This document shows, piece by piece, positions 10,501 through 22,869 of a DNA stretch of 50,659 bases. The DNA comes from Tetmemena sp. SeJ-2015 (Eukaryota; Ciliophora; Spirotrichea; Sporadotrichida; Oxytrichidae), in contig JAJKFJ010022679.1 of the NCBI GenBank assembly GCA_027382625.1, forward strand, positions 1-50,659. The letters run 5' to 3'. The notes beneath the pieces are model-generated. The model did not search any database. It was not told the origin of the DNA and saw nothing but the letters and a program-made list of their open reading frames with translations. Made by a program: the position numbers and the translations under genes. Numbering within the stretch: the stretch's first letter is position 1; the number at the start of each line of letters is the position of its first letter.

Positions 10501-13500
10501 CATTATAGCACTTTAGCTTAGCCCTTGAAAAATTCTAGGAGGATTCTCTGGGGCCCTAATCTGCTAATCAGGTTTCTTAAGAAGTGAAAGAGCTCTCTCC
10601 AAAAGAAGACAACGTCATGCTTTTAACTAATCCAGCCACTGCTAATCTAATCCACCTCTCAGAAAGTGATCTATTTTCTTAAAGAGAGAATCAATCCTTT
10701 GCTTAAAACTCAGAAAATAGAGCATCTGTTGAAATTCTCAATGAAAGTCTAAGATAAGAGGAATTGTAGAGTGACCATCTTAATCTAATTGATTCTAGCT
10801 CTGACTTGGATAAGAAGTTAAAGAAAAGAGAGAAGAAGTAGCAAAATAAGCGAGTGCAATTTTCTTAGAGAGAGTTGTCTAAGGAAACTGAAATTAGTAC
10901 TCAAATTTTGAAAGAACAACGGCAGAGAATGCCAAAGAAGAGGAGTCAAAAGCTTAGATTGGGTAAGAGGAGTAAAAAGGGAATAATGCTACTCAGGCAA
11001 ATCAGGAGGAATAAATTAATACATCGACAGTAGAGATAAATATGGAGGAACCTGAGAGAAAGGAGTATTGCATTAGTGGACCTATCTACGTCAGAGGATA
11101 GTTAATACCTAATCCATTTGATAAACACATCAGAAATTAAGGAATAGACTTCATCGATTTCAATAACTCAAACACTGAGAACAATCATTAAAAATAAATA
11201 TGGCAAAAATATAGGTGTTAAAAGTCTCCAATTATAATTTAATGCATACAAGCCAGCTATGATTCAAAAGGAATAGGATCAGCAACAGAAAACTTAAACT
11301 CATTTCATCCATAAAAAGTAATCTTCATGCAACATTAAGAGAATTTCTGGAGTATCCTACATTAAGAAGTCTGAGAGCAAATAACTTAATGTAAGAGAAA
11401 ACTATGAAAAGTTAGCTCCCTTGGTCATACAAGGCTCTTACAATTTACCCCAAAGACACGAAGACTAAGAGAAAGTTGAGAAAGTAAAAGAGCTAGTTCA
11501 AAGACTACTTTTTTCTGAGGACTCTTACTTTATATGTACAGCTTTCGAATCTGGAAATGAAATTGCAATGAAAAAAGTATCTGCTGAAGCCTCATAAAAG
11601 ATTGAGCATAGCTAAGAGGCAAGCCTATTTAGTTGTGAAAGGAGGTATTAAGGAGTGCTGGAAGTTTATAAAAGACAAATACTTTTTAGTCATCCACTTG
11701 CAATATGACAGCAAGCAATTGGCTAAAAATATAGACAAGGATCATCTCAATGATCAAGAGAAGGTTGCAGAGTTTATCTAAAATAGCGATTTGTGTTTGG
11801 GTATCTTGACCAAGAGAGGAAATGCGAGCATTAAATCTATGATAAAAGTTTACCGGCTTAACCCTGATATCATGAATTGGATGAAACCTTCCTCTAGTTA
11901 GCAGGCTACCTAGGATAATGAGAAATTAAATCCTCATGAAAACAAAGACAATAATTTTGACATAGCATCATACATCAACTGCCAAGGTGCATCAATTAGT
12001 GGCATTAACACTATCGCTCTAATGATGAGATTTGAACTCTATGTAAACGAGCTCAAATGGAAAAGCATAAACAAGGAAACCAAAACTCTTATCAATACAT
12101 TCATGAGCTGTTATCAAGAAAAATTAAATCATTATATGTTGTGAGGAGTTGCTTCACCCAAATTTAGTTTTTAATTCCTAAATTTACTAGATTGGAATAA
12201 GTTGAGAACGTAAGCTATCTAAGCAAGGCTCGATCATAAACACGAAGCTATATTTAAAATGACTATAAGAGTCGAAATAGAAACACCTAAGGAAAATTCT
12301 GAGGTAAAGTTATGGCAAGATATACTCGAGTTGGAATAAAATGTTGATCAGGATAAAAATCTAGTCCTTGATAATGAGTAATGGAAGTTTGAGAACAATC
12401 CTAACGAGATTTTGAACTAGCTAAAAAATTCCATTCCAATTCCAGCTACATTAATCAACACCAGGGATTGCTTTGTCTATGATCTCTATATCAAAGAAAC
12501 TAAATTACCTCTTTTTTTTATTAACCAGAGTTAATCTAGGAGCAGGAAGGGAAGACGTTCTGAAAAAGGAGTACTTCTTCAACCTTGATAATATTCCTGA
12601 AAACTACAGAACTGTTGTGGGAATCCCAAAAGAAGAAGAAATTCTTGATGTAGAGAGGCTTAGAGTTGGAGTAACAACATATGAGAACTTTTATTCTCAT
12701 AAGGAAATGAAGCATATGGAAAACATGGTTGAGGAAACTGAAAAGAAAAGTCTCGCAAATGCTTATTTACCTATGACAGCTCAAAAGACATTCACAGGAA
12801 GTACTTTAAAAAGGACAAAGTTTTTCTTCGGCTTTAGATATATGTGGACTAGAACTTAGCTTCTTGAACCTTTAAGCAATGTTGCAGCTGGTGTGAGGGC
12901 TGATGTCTCTCAACCCCCAGTTTGGATGAAGACAGTTTTAGAAGAGCCTCTTGTAAATGCTGGAATAGTCGAGAAAGACTTTATAAATTCAGTGGCTTTA
13001 AACGTGTATCATGACGGTTCTGAAGGCTTAGCTCAACATTTTGATGATGCAACTCGTTTCAAGTAGCCAATCTACACTCTCAGACTTTTCTCTGATTCCA
13101 GGCTCTCTTTTGGCTCATAGTTCTATGGATTCTGTAACGGTGCTTTCACGATTCCCTTGCCTCGTGGATGTATCTGTGTCATGGAAGAGGGCTCCTACTC
13201 TGCAAATGGAGTCAAGCATTGCATTAGGCCCTGTGATATGACAGGAAAATCCTCTGCTGTAATTCTAAGATAGATGCATCCAAATGTAGTTCACGAGGCA
13301 GTAAAGTATGACAGACATGTTGACCTACCAATGTGGATGTCATCTCTTAGAATTGAAGATGACTCAATTCCCTTCTATCAATAGAAGGAGCTTGAGTGCT
13401 AAGATCTAGAGAAGAATCAGAATCCTGCTGCTGCTAATACTCAATACAAATTTAAATACTATTTATCTTTCAAGGCTCAGCAAGTGGCGGCTATTTAGAA

Positions 13501-14049
13501 CCAAGGAAAAGAGGACCTAAGTTCAGCGTCCACGCTTTAGAAAAAAGACAATAGAAATAGAAGGAGAAGGACTAAAAGGAAATTAAAAGAGTAGTAGATG
13601 ATATGATTAAGAGGGTTGAGTTCAAGATAAAAGAGGAAAAGGAGATTATCTCCAAGTTTATGGTCTTCAAGTCAGCTAATCAATAAATTGAAGAAGTGAA
13701 ATAAGGCAGTAATAACAAATCAATAGAAAACTAAAGCCTTTAAGATTCAACCATTACTGAACTGAGCTCTCATAGCTTGACCAAAGTTCCCTTTGGGTGC
13801 ATGGCAAGCAATTTTGATTCATCTGAACAGAACTTCACTATCCTTTAAGCCCAAGGCTTAGGTTCTTGTCTTGTTTTAGAGAGTTCAAAAATTAAAATAT
13901 TAGGTTCAAGCTGCAGTAATCAGAGTTCAAGTAATAATTTAGATGAACCCTCTTCTAATCAAGCCTCAGGCTCAAGTTTATATCAATATCATCAAAGCAG
14001 CAGAAGTATGATTGCTCCCTTTATCATTAGCAGGAATCAAAGATGATTA
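7509..14049 (+). CDS. large protein with C-terminal ALKBH5-like 2OG-Fe(II) oxygenase domain
   Basis: The catalytic domain lies at about 12560-13330. It has HFDD (the HxD iron ligands), GLAQHF before it, and LRLFSDSRLSFGSQFYGF. The strongest family signature is VKHCIRPCDM followed by AVILRQM, matching the HCIRP...VIILR segment of ALKBH5, an m6A RNA demethylase; this gives the second His and the 2OG-binding Arg. Upstream is a long charged, Lys/Gln/Ser-rich region (10020-11600), then a more ordered segment (11600-12500). A Ser/Gln-rich tail ends at TGA 14047-14049. Six IESs between 7605 and 10211 rejoin in one frame from ATG 7509. One-base shifts at homopolymers near 10424, 11570, 12510 and 13540, and an in-frame TGA at 12142, are probably sequence errors. 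A second gene starting after 12142 is the alternative. Confidence 0.75.
7605..7655. other. IES, pointer AGGA
   Basis: 51 bp flanked by AGGA at 7601-7604 and 7652-7655. The donor side is GA, not GT, so it is not an intron. In-frame length. Confidence 0.6.
7728..7895. other. IES, pointer TAAGAT
   Basis: 168 bp flanked by TAAGAT at 7722-7727 and 7890-7895. The join is in frame with the next segment. Confidence 0.6.
8040..8942. other. IES, pointer GATCA
   Basis: 903 bp flanked by GATCA at 8035-8039 and 8938-8942. It is noncoding and AT-rich. Removal joins QMSRS to GKDIDSKLQAS and continues in frame to FESSNQKALGKVKAT. Confidence 0.65.
9256..9340. other. IES, pointer AATCT
   Basis: 85 bp flanked by AATCT at 9251-9255 and 9336-9340. 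It removes an in-frame TGA just inside its left edge. Confidence 0.6.
9399..10022. other. IES, pointer GTCAA
   Basis: 624 bp flanked by GTCAA at 9394-9398 and 10018-10022. Removal joins NIQV to KKIEKEEKQSQ in frame. Confidence 0.65.
10163..10211. other. IES, 10-bp pointer CTCCCTTTAA
   Basis: 49 bp flanked by the 10-bp repeat at 10153-10162 and 10202-10211. The join gives DLLPLSQIVEEKGVNL in frame. Confidence 0.75.
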
Positions 14050-14399
14050 ACTTTATATCCTATAATTTTTATTCTGGTATACGTCATCCTTTCAAAGTAA
14101 GGGTAAAAGTTTTCTCTAAAATTTAAATATTTTACTACTCCTATAAAAACCATTTTATAATAAATTTTATTTGTGCAAATGAAGATAACTTTAATTTATT
14201 TCGAGATAAAAATGAAACGTAAAGCTAAAGCTTAGAGATTTAAATTATATTCTTACAAATTTTATTAAAATTTACTTATTTTCCTAATCAAGTAAGTTTA
14301 ATTTACTTCCTGAGTTTTGTAATATCTTATCGATAGAGAAATCCTTGGCGCAGACTTAATAAAGTACTCAAGAGTTTTAATCTACCCAATAGCTATTAG
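14050..14399. other. intergenic, nothing recognised
   Basis: About 350 bp of AT-rich DNA between two plus-strand genes. No feature was recognised. Confidence 0.5.
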
Positions 14400-17300
14400 A
14401 TGACCAACTTGAGGGAACAAGATTTCAAAAGGGTAAGGAATTATTATTCTTGTAATAATTTTACCGATTTAGAGTTTTCACTTTTGGCTAAAAGCACAGC
14501 CTGCAAAGATAGAGATATTTATTTCTCAAAATGCAATGTGACGATATCTCCTGACTAGAATAGAAACAGAAGAAGATTTTTTAAACGACATCAGATTGAA
14601 GACAATCAAGAATCTACAATCAATTAGAGTAGTAATGGCGGCTATCAAAATACTTTAATGGGAGCATAAAAACTAAATCAAAGTCTTAATTCCAAAGCCA
14701 AGATGGATAAATTGAAAATGTTAAACTCTTTCTCACCTCGCACAAATGAAATCTCTGAAGACTAGATTAAGAATTCTATAACTTAGTCTGACTCTAAACT
14801 TGTGTCTACAGCATTAACTTTCAAATTAGATGCTTTGATTTATTGGGAATAAAAATATAATTAAAGTAGAAAGAGTAAAGGTGCTCATAATTATAAATTA
14901 AATTTAAGCAAATTTTGATTAAAGAAAAGAGATTGTCTAAATTTTAGACTGAGTTTAATAAGTTGCATAGTTAGACAGAAAATATGTTTCTTAACTATAA
15001 CAAAAGGGCACGCACATTTGACCACTCTCTACAAAAATATAATCTTATATGCCGCCAATTAAAAATTCTTTGAAATAAGTAGAATTTGTTTGAATTTCTT
15101 CTGTTCTCATAATCCACTTTAGTTTTAATCATCCTAATTACTTTCAAAATTAATCCATTAAATAGGGAGATAAGTGATGGAAGGTATCGGAATATCTCTG
15201 AAGATTAAAAGAAATAATCTCACTCTCAAAATTTCAGATCTTCTTTTCAGTCTACTTTTTACAAGAGCGATGCTTTTCCCACTTCACTTACTCATTTGCA
15301 AGGTCTCCTTTCTTAAAATATTCTGACCTCGACAGATTAAAACAACAACAGTTTTTCAAGGAATTAGATACTCACTCCCTACAAAAATCTTAATTAAACC
15401 TTGGATTAGTAAACATTCCTAATCAAGCTTATCTAAGTCTTAAAATAAAAGATTCAGTTAAATGCACTCAAACTATATGTCTCTAAATATGGGTAGCAGC
15501 AACTGCAATCTTCCTATCAAATAAATCATTCCTAATAAATCTATTTTTTAATTTGTTGATATTATCTTTAAAGGGTACAAAAACGAGAGTTTAATTATCG
15601 ATAAGATGAAGGATTCTAATAAGTCATTAGCAGGTACCAGCAACAGCTTCCTAAATTAATCAACTTTCAAAACCATTAACCAGCATATAAGGAATTCGGG
15701 ACACAGCTCACTTCAGATTTAGGCCCATTGCAAATAAACCTGATAGGTTTAGCAAATAACCAAGATGGTAGAAACTTATAATAATCTCAGCAGAGAGGCA
15801 AGAGTGCCACTAATAAGACACTCTTGATGAAAACTCTCAGGTAGAGTCATTTCTCAATCAGCAACTCCTATTCAAATTAAAAGATAGCAGAAAGAAGTTT
15901 AGATAAAGTAAATTCTCAACTGTTCAGAAACTCAGGAAAGGATAATTTAACTCAAATTCAGACGGTGATAGAAAAGAGGACACAAAATAATGATTCCCTA
16001 GGCCTCTGCAAGCTCAACTTAAAAATAGCCTGACTTGGTCAAGACTTCTACTAACAAAGTTAATTCTAAGCACATGAGCGGTATGTATCCCAGCTCTGTC
16101 ATTAGAAATAAAAGAGAGCAAGTTGAATTCAAGAACAGCTTACTGTGCTGGGATAAACAGGCTGGAGTTCTCAAGTTCATGTAAGTTTGAGCTATTTTCA
16201 TAGTAAAATTTATTTTTTAGTGATTAGATTCCTCAAACTAGCAAGAAAGTAATTGTAGATGCACTTTCAAAATTTTATTTTTTAACTAACTTTTTAAAAA
16301 AATAAAATTAAGAGATTAAAACTCAGACTCTCAGTTGAATATATCGAACTTGAATTAGAACTAGCCAAAGTTTGAAGAATTTGAACTTGGGGATATTAGA
16401 GAGTATGAAAGGAAAGTTTTCACAACTTTTGAGGAAGAGTGCAATCAGGAAATAAAGATTATATAAGCACTCTAGTTTTTTTTGTATAAAATAAACCTAG
16501 AGAAGATGATTAGTTACAGTGGCCATTTAGAAAAAGGTTTAAAGTCTGGTGGAGTCGGAGGCTAATATGACTCTTAGTAGAAAGAATTTTACTTTGGACC
16601 TTGGTTACACGACGAGAGAAGTGGATTTGGGATTTCCTTCCAGTATGAAAAAATCAAGGATGGCTCTTTTGATAAGATAGCGAGCTACAGAAAAGAATCT
16701 AACTCTCATAGCTAAACGAGGGTTGTTGTATCCGTATTCAAAGGAAACTGGATAGCAAATAAAAAGTAATGACTAGGAATTATGAAAATTGCAAATGGTA
16801 ATTGATAAATAAAATAAATAAATATTTTCTAATTAAAAGGTGATGTTATATTCGGTTAGTTTGAGAACGATAAGTTGAAGGAAAATAATTAGGTGCAGAT
16901 AAAATATGCGAATGGAGATGTATACGTTGGTCCCTTGAAGAAAGGAAAGAGAGAGGGCAAGGGTTTATATCACTTTAATAATGGCGATGAATATGAGGGT
17001 ACTTGGGATAAGGATGTCAAGAGTGGAAAAGGTAGATACATATTTATTTATTTTTAATTTAAGACTAACTTTCGCACAAGGTGGAGAGCTAGTTGGAGAT
17101 TTTAAAAATGACGAAATTGTTAAAGGATATTTCAAAGATTAAACAGGAAATGTCTTTAAGGCTGCCAATCATCCTGATGAAGAATAAGAATAGTTAAATG
17201 GACGATTTGTGAAGAATAAGATCTTCGGTTATATTTATACTTATTCTTCCAATACATGCTTGAAAGTTATGCAAAAATTGAGTATAAAAATAAGGATAGA

Positions 17301-18295
17301 TACGAGGGAATGATGAGAGATGGCTAGAGAAGTGGACATGGGAAAATGATCTATAATCTAATCAACCCCATGTTTAATTCACCCGAAGTTTCAGAGTATG
17401 TAGGTGAGTGGCGTTTTAACTTACGGCATGGGTAGGGCACTTAAAAATGGGCTGACAGTTCAAGTTTTACAGGAGAGTGGCATAGTGACAAAAGACACAA
17501 GGGCTAGATGAAACTTGCTGATGGAGTGATCTATGAAGGTAGTTTTAAAGATGACAAGTTTAATGGCAAGGGAAGTCTTATCTTTACAGATAAGAATCAG
17601 TTCACAGGTATCTTTGACTCTGGAAAGTGCCCTAAGTTTGGAATGATGAACTATAAAGAAGGTGTCATCTATCTTGGATTTATGATGTAAGAGTTTTCTA
17701 CTTCTTTAAACTGTTTTAGTGATTTCAGAAGAAATGGCCCAGGCTGCCAAATGAGATAAATGATGATCGCATTTATTTTTTATAAGATGATGGTTCTTTT
17801 TATGAAGGAGAGTTTGTGAATGATCATGCAACAGGAATTGGATATAAGATCTTTCCTAATGGAGATTACTACACAGGTTACTTCTAGGGAGGTAAGAGAG
17901 AGGGAGCTGGCAGACTTCAAGAAAAAGAGCAGAGGAGATTCTTTGAAGGAAAATTCTACTAGGATAAGAAAGAGGGCGAGGGTTACTATTTCTATGAGGA
18001 TCCTACCAAGGGAGTTTACAGTGGAACATTTAAAAGCGACAAAGAAGATGGTGTTGGGGAATTTATTACTGAGAAAGAACTTAGCTAAATTTCAAGATTC
18101 CAAGCTCTTAAAAAAAATCATTCAAGCGTTTATTTTTTTCTTGTGGTAAACGAAAGAATCGAATAGATTAAACTCAAAGTCCTGCATGGGATGAGAGAGC
18201 TCGGAGTAGATATTCATAAAATGAGAATGGAGAGGCTTTTGAAAGTGAAGAAGAGTTAGCTGCAAAACAGTTCTAATTAGAGCTTCTAGTTATGA
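14400..18295 (+). CDS. MORN-repeat protein with disordered N-terminal half
   Basis: MORN repeats usually bind lipids or scaffold membrane and cytoskeletal junctions. The C-terminal half (about 16500-18150) carries tandem repeats such as YFGPWLHDERSGFGISF, DVYVGPLKKGKREGKGLY, DEYEGTWDKDVKSGKG, VIYEGSFKDDKFNGKGSL, SFYEGEFVNDHATGIGY and YYTGYFQGGKREGAGRL. The N-terminal half is Ser/Asn/Gln-rich and disordered. Introns with canonical borders lie at 16181-16220, 16798-16839, 17032-17080 and 17687-17719. The stop is TGA at 18293-18295; ATG 14400 opens the first long frame. A TGA at 16770-16772 stands in a MORN turn where Gly is usual, and a few one-base shifts occur. Whether the 14400-16180 part and the MORN part are one gene rests on the in-frame intron at 16181. 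Confidence 0.7.
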
Positions 18296-18436
18296 TAATT
18301 ATAGATTAATTAAATCAAAAACTAATTTTAAAAGATTAATAAATCATAAATACTATAGCCAAGTTTATGATAGAGAGCTTACTCAATCGTTAAGTTTCGT
18401 ATTTTTATAAAATTTCTGAAGAGCTTTAGATGGCTC

Positions 18437-19743
18437 AAACTTCTACTTGATCATACTCAGGGATATTAAGCATACAAATTTATTTTTAGGAAATTAAATT
18501 CTATGATAGTGTATTCAAGTCTTGAAAGAACTCGTGATTTTTCTTGCGGACCATCATACTCTCTGCCTGTGATGCTTTTAACTTCTTACCATTATACTTG
18601 CCAGTGTTTCTTATATCCCTTATCACAAAATCGTACTCACTTAAGTCTACTTTGAATTTGTTCTCTATCTCAGGTAGAATTTTAATACTCTTTGCTGCTA
18701 TATCTAATGTCTTGATCGCTGACACATCAAACAACATATACCAAGAAATTTAATTATCTATCAACCGATTTATTGAGGACAGATTATTTAGAGTGAGAGT
18801 TGCTCAATTAGTGAGTGCTTTACAACTACATTATAGGCTGGGAATTGTGGATTGTAGTTTAGTGCTAAATCGAGTTGTAAGCGATTGGAGTTTAGTTATA
18901 TTACGAACCCACATCATTATAGTCGGAAAGCCTGCTCGGAATTACTGAGCCCTTCCCCTCAGAGGACTCAAGATTATTCTGATTCTTTTTCGAGCTCTTG
19001 TATAGAGTGCTTTCCCTTTCAAGATTCCGCTGTCTATACTGATACTATTTTCCGTTATAAGCTATCTTGGAGAGCTTGGAAGTATTTCTAGTCTTGATAT
19101 CCACAAAATTCATACTGCTTTAGCTCTCATAAACAAGCAAAATGAGATTATTTTTCCTCTCTGTGTCTTCTTTTCTATCAATCATGCTTTAATTTAATCT
19201 TTCCCTCTTTTACAAATCAGCAATGAAGCCGAATACGAATACATATAAAGTACTTCTATAAACAATTTAGCCATACTTATGCTTAAAGGCCTTGAGCATA
19301 GCAAGTCTAAGTTGCTTTTTGCCTGAGCAGCTTAAACATAGGACTCCATCTTTGGCATAGGAGGAATATTCCCTCACTGGCGATGTCTAGTTGAGATAAG
19401 AGTTTCTGGAATTAATTAGCTGACTTGTCAACTAGAGTTTATTCTCAATCATTATCTGTCTGTATCTGTTCTAAGACTCTCTTAGTAAATGAAAAGATAG
19501 GAAAGGCAATTAAATTAATATTGATCAGTCCTAATTTTAAATGAAGTTAGCTCTCTGCTTTAAGTTGATTTGGAAAACTCCTGTAATTATGATGATCGAG
19601 GCTTGAAAATGCTCTTGCATTTGTACTTTAATCTGTATCATTTGCTTTCCTCTTTTGCTTTTTCTTCTGTTACTTAGGTGTTTCATAATTAACTTCCTCC
19701 TCTCCTCCCTCGTCTTCATTATTTATCTCAATAAAATCCATCA
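18437..19743 (-). CDS. protein of unknown function, acidic/basic N-terminus
   Basis: Not recognised. From ATG 19743-19741 the reading is MDFIEINNEDEGGEEEVNYE, then a Lys-rich patch (KQQKKKQKRKAND). Two IESs rejoin in frame: pointer TAAATGAA at 19494-19545 and pointer ATCAA at 18731-18764. The middle has SYAKDGVLCLSCSGKKQLRL, with a CxxC that could be half of a metal site, then a long Ser/Gln/Asn-rich stretch. The C-terminus (KSVDVSAIKTLDIAAKSIKI and EYDFVIRDIRNTGKYNG) looks folded and ends at TGA 18439-18437. Another short IES may lie near LYVFVFGFIADL (about 19220-19250), where the hydrophobic reading is out of character. Confidence 0.6.
18731..18764. other. IES, pointer ATCAA
   Basis: 34 bp flanked by ATCAA at 18726-18730 and 18760-18764. 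Removal deletes an in-frame TGA and gives LNKSVDVSAIKTLD. Confidence 0.7.
19494..19545. other. IES, 8-bp pointer TAAATGAA
   Basis: 52 bp flanked by TAAATGAA at 19486-19493 and 19538-19545. Removal deletes a frame ending in TGA and gives ESQLHLLRESQNRYRQ. Confidence 0.75.
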
Positions 19744-20083
19744 CGACTACTACTGTTTCTCTTTAAAATTATTTCTTTAAAATTCCTTCCATAATTTTAA
19801 TTTAGTAAAGCTTCGCTAGAATTAGAAAAATGCTGAGTGTAAATTAAATATTAAAGGTTGTTGTATAAACAGTTCATCTTTTTAGCCCACCCTCTTATAT
19901 TTTTAAAGTGATATAGAAATTATTGATTTAATTTATATCTGTGGGGGTGTTCATACAAAATTTGAAGAATTATATATGCAGTTTTATCTTATTGACTTCA
20001 TTTTAAAATTATGGTTTATATATGGTTGCATGTTTCTTGAGAAGAGGTTTATCGTCCACTATCTCCCTCTATAAAGTATTTCA
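19744..20083. other. intergenic, nothing recognised
   Basis: 340 bp of AT-rich DNA between two minus-strand genes. No feature was recognised. Confidence 0.45.
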
Positions 20084-21106
20084 TCAGACATGTTGCTGAT
20101 CTTCCATGGATTCGTCATCCGAAAAAGAATTAGGTGAAAGAGAGATCTTGCTTGACAAGTTAGACTCAATTTATTATATTACTTGGTTTCCCTTGAGTCC
20201 TTCTCTTGAAAAATATTCTAAACTATAAAACTTCTAATTAAAACTTAATATGAAGCTTAGAGATGAGAAAAAGCTGATTAATTCAAAGCCTTAGGTCTTA
20301 GAGGCTAAGGGGCTTAGTAAGCAGTATTGAAAATGGATTTATTGTTTTGAGAGGCAAAGTTAAACACACTGCTGCTTGCTTTGTCACTAATTTGTGAGGT
20401 GCCTCTCTGCAGAGTTTCTTATCTTGGAATACTGGAGTCAAAAAAGTAATTCTTGCTCGGGGCTTAAAGAATTTGAGCAAGTTAGTTCAATGATCCTGAG
20501 TTCATTCTTAATAGGTCCATGGGATTACGAAAAAAATGTATATAAGAATTACTGGTAAACTATTTTACTATAAATATATCGATCTAATTTAATTAAAAAG
20601 AATTTAGGGAAAATTGAACTTGAAGAGGACTTGAGTTAAGGAGGATGCTTGTTTGTAGATAATTTATTGATGAGTTGGTTTAAGAGAGTCTTGCTCGTGT
20701 TTGAGTTCTGATTATTGTATTATAGTGGCTATTTGTCTTATATAACGTTTGAAGCAGCCGATTTGTTTAGCAAGTTAGATAAGAGGAGCTGAGAAAATGA
20801 GCTCATGCTTTCATTGAGTCCAAAAGAAGTATTGCTGTTTTAGAACTAAGACTTATTTGAGCCTAAGGTTTAATTAAAGGAGGGACTTTAGTTGCTCACA
20901 AATTCTCCCATAACCTTTTACATATTTGTCAAATCAGCCAAGAAAATTAGAAGTTTTTCTAGGAATTATGAAGAGTTTTGCTACTGCTAAATGCCTGGAA
21001 GTGAAAATGCGAAAGCTATAGAATTATTAGACTATCTTAAAAGCTTACTTTTTTGAACAGTTGAATATAGTTAAGCTAACTTAAAAATATACGATATATA
21101 TGTCAT
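20084..21106 (-). CDS. Ser/Asn/Gln-rich protein of unknown function
   Basis: Not recognised. ATG 21106-21104 opens MTYISYIFKLAQLYSTVQKS, then KLLRQSNNSIAFAFSLPGIQ and a helical EKLLIFLADLTNMQKVMGEF segment, followed by low-complexity Ser/Asn/Gln sequence. The tail reads FYSLEYFSREGLKGNQVI and ends SFSDDESMEDQQHV before TGA 20086-20084. Two one-base shifts at T runs (about 20444 and 20255) are needed to stay in the most protein-like frame, so the exact product is approximate. It lies 61 bp downstream of the SHIPPO gene on the same strand. Confidence 0.5.
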
Positions 21107-21167
21107 TAGTTATGATAAAAGTTTAAGGAATAATTTGTAGAAATTTTGTGTTTATAGTAAATAAATA

Positions 21168-22797
21168 TCATTAAAATGATCTCATCTTTGATTTCTCATA
21201 GTGAGGAACGTTACCAATCGTAGGAGGTAAATCGTAATTTGCAGGACCAGGCTGATTTCTTGAATCTCTCGTAGTCTTAACATCGGCATCATAATAAATA
21301 AAATCTAGATCATATCTTTGACCCATACTCCATTTCGGCCCAGATTCTTTTCCCTTCAATCTGCTCAGTGCTTTGGATGCATCAGTGTTTTTGAAATATG
21401 AATCAGGAGCAGGACTTTCAAGTTATGCTTTATTGGCCAAACTGACTCTCTATGGAGCAGTTGTGCCTATCAAAGCTGAGGGTTACTTGGCCTTGATAAA
21501 GCTTGTAAGCGGTGCGTATTCCAAAGGACCAGGAACCTGATCTTGAGTCAACTCATTGAATTTCATACCGATGCTTACAGCTGGAGCTTGTCTCACTTCA
21601 GATGTAGTAAGAATGTTCGCATCATATTAAAATATATTGGCCAGGTCCTGGTAGACTGCTTCTCGTTGTTTGTGATTCCCTAATGATCTGCTTGATTTTC
21701 CAATTCGCTGCTGATTTCTTTATCAGAGATATATTCGGGAGATATTATGCTGGCCCTGGATTCGCACTTACATCCCTTGAAGTCAGCTCCTATCTGATAC
21801 TAGAGCCAAACCTGGTACCTTTTTCATTCTTGTAAATTTGCTCTTCTATTTTCAAGTAAGATCCTGGGCCCGGTATACCATTATCAAACAGTAAACTCCT
21901 GGAATCTGATTTACTTGCAGAGAGTCCTGCATTAGATTTTGCACCAGAGGACATCTTTGAAGTACCAGTGATAGAGTTTCTGAACTTCTAAAATCCACTC
22001 TTGATGTTATAGGCTCCTGGGCCTGGCATTTGCTGGTAGTATTTAGAAGTCTCTGAGCTTAGTCTTACGCCCATACTTATAGGAATACTGGAGTTCTTCA
22101 TTACAGGCTGATAAGAAGTAGGGTCTGGCATTTATTTCGACTTCTTCTCAATATCCCTGGATGCATTCCTTTCATCTTAAGGGAAGGAAAATGAAGCCCC
22201 ACTCTTTGTTCCAACTCCTCCGAGAGTCTTAACTGAATGCGCTCCATCTACATTATAAGCTCCCGGCCCTGGATTCATCTAGCTTGCATTAACTTTATTT
22301 GAGTATCTAAGACCTATAGAGTAAGCCTTCCTTTTCTTTTCTTTCTCGCCGCTGACTTCATAGGTACCGGGCCCGGGAAGTGCCTCTAAGTTTGCCAATT
22401 TCAAAGTCTCATTGACTCTTTTTCCAATCGTAATCTTTGGTGACATCCTTCCCTTAGAAAGTTTAGCAGCCAAGGAGACTTCATAAACTCCTGGACCTGG
22501 GGCTACTGAGCCTTTAATTTCTGTGCCGAAGATATTCCTTATCTCACTGCCCATCCTACATATCCATTTATTAAAAACTTATTTCAAAAAGAATGATTGC
22601 TATTGACCTACTTCCAACCTGGGGATGCTTTGGCACCATCAAATGTCACATTTGATTTATGAATATCATGGTAGGCTCCAGGACCTGGAATAGATTTTCT
22701 CACTTTCAAGTCATGAGATTCTATTAGAAATTAAGCGCAAGAAATGTCTACCTCTTTTTGCATTCCCGAATGAAAATGCCGCTGAACTTTCTTTCAT
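21168..22797 (-). CDS. STPGR (SHIPPO)-repeat protein, ODF3/CIMAP-like
   Basis: Proteins of this family carry repeated PGPGxY motifs and associate with microtubules of cilia and flagella. ATG 22797-22795 starts MKESSAAFSFGNAKR; introns at 22721-22751 (31 nt) and 22556-22611 (56 nt) have GT-AG borders. About ten repeats follow, including IPGPGAYHD, APGPGVYEV, LPGPGTYEV, a PGPGS/Y form near 21870 and QPGPANYDLPPTIGN at the C-terminus. Stop TGA is at 21170-21168. The family call is strong; the cellular role in this ciliate (basal bodies, cilia or cortical microtubules) is inferred. The upstream MYB frame runs into this gene without a TGA. Confidence 0.85.
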
Positions 22798-22869
22798 TTA
22801 TAATAAAATAAAATCTTCAATCCATGCATATTTCTGACACAGAAAATAATTTAAATTATTCTAATAAAG

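Noticed and set aside
18885..19091. Plus-strand frame at 18885-19091
   Set aside because: It opposes a minus-strand gene with continuous coding character and two in-frame IES joins.
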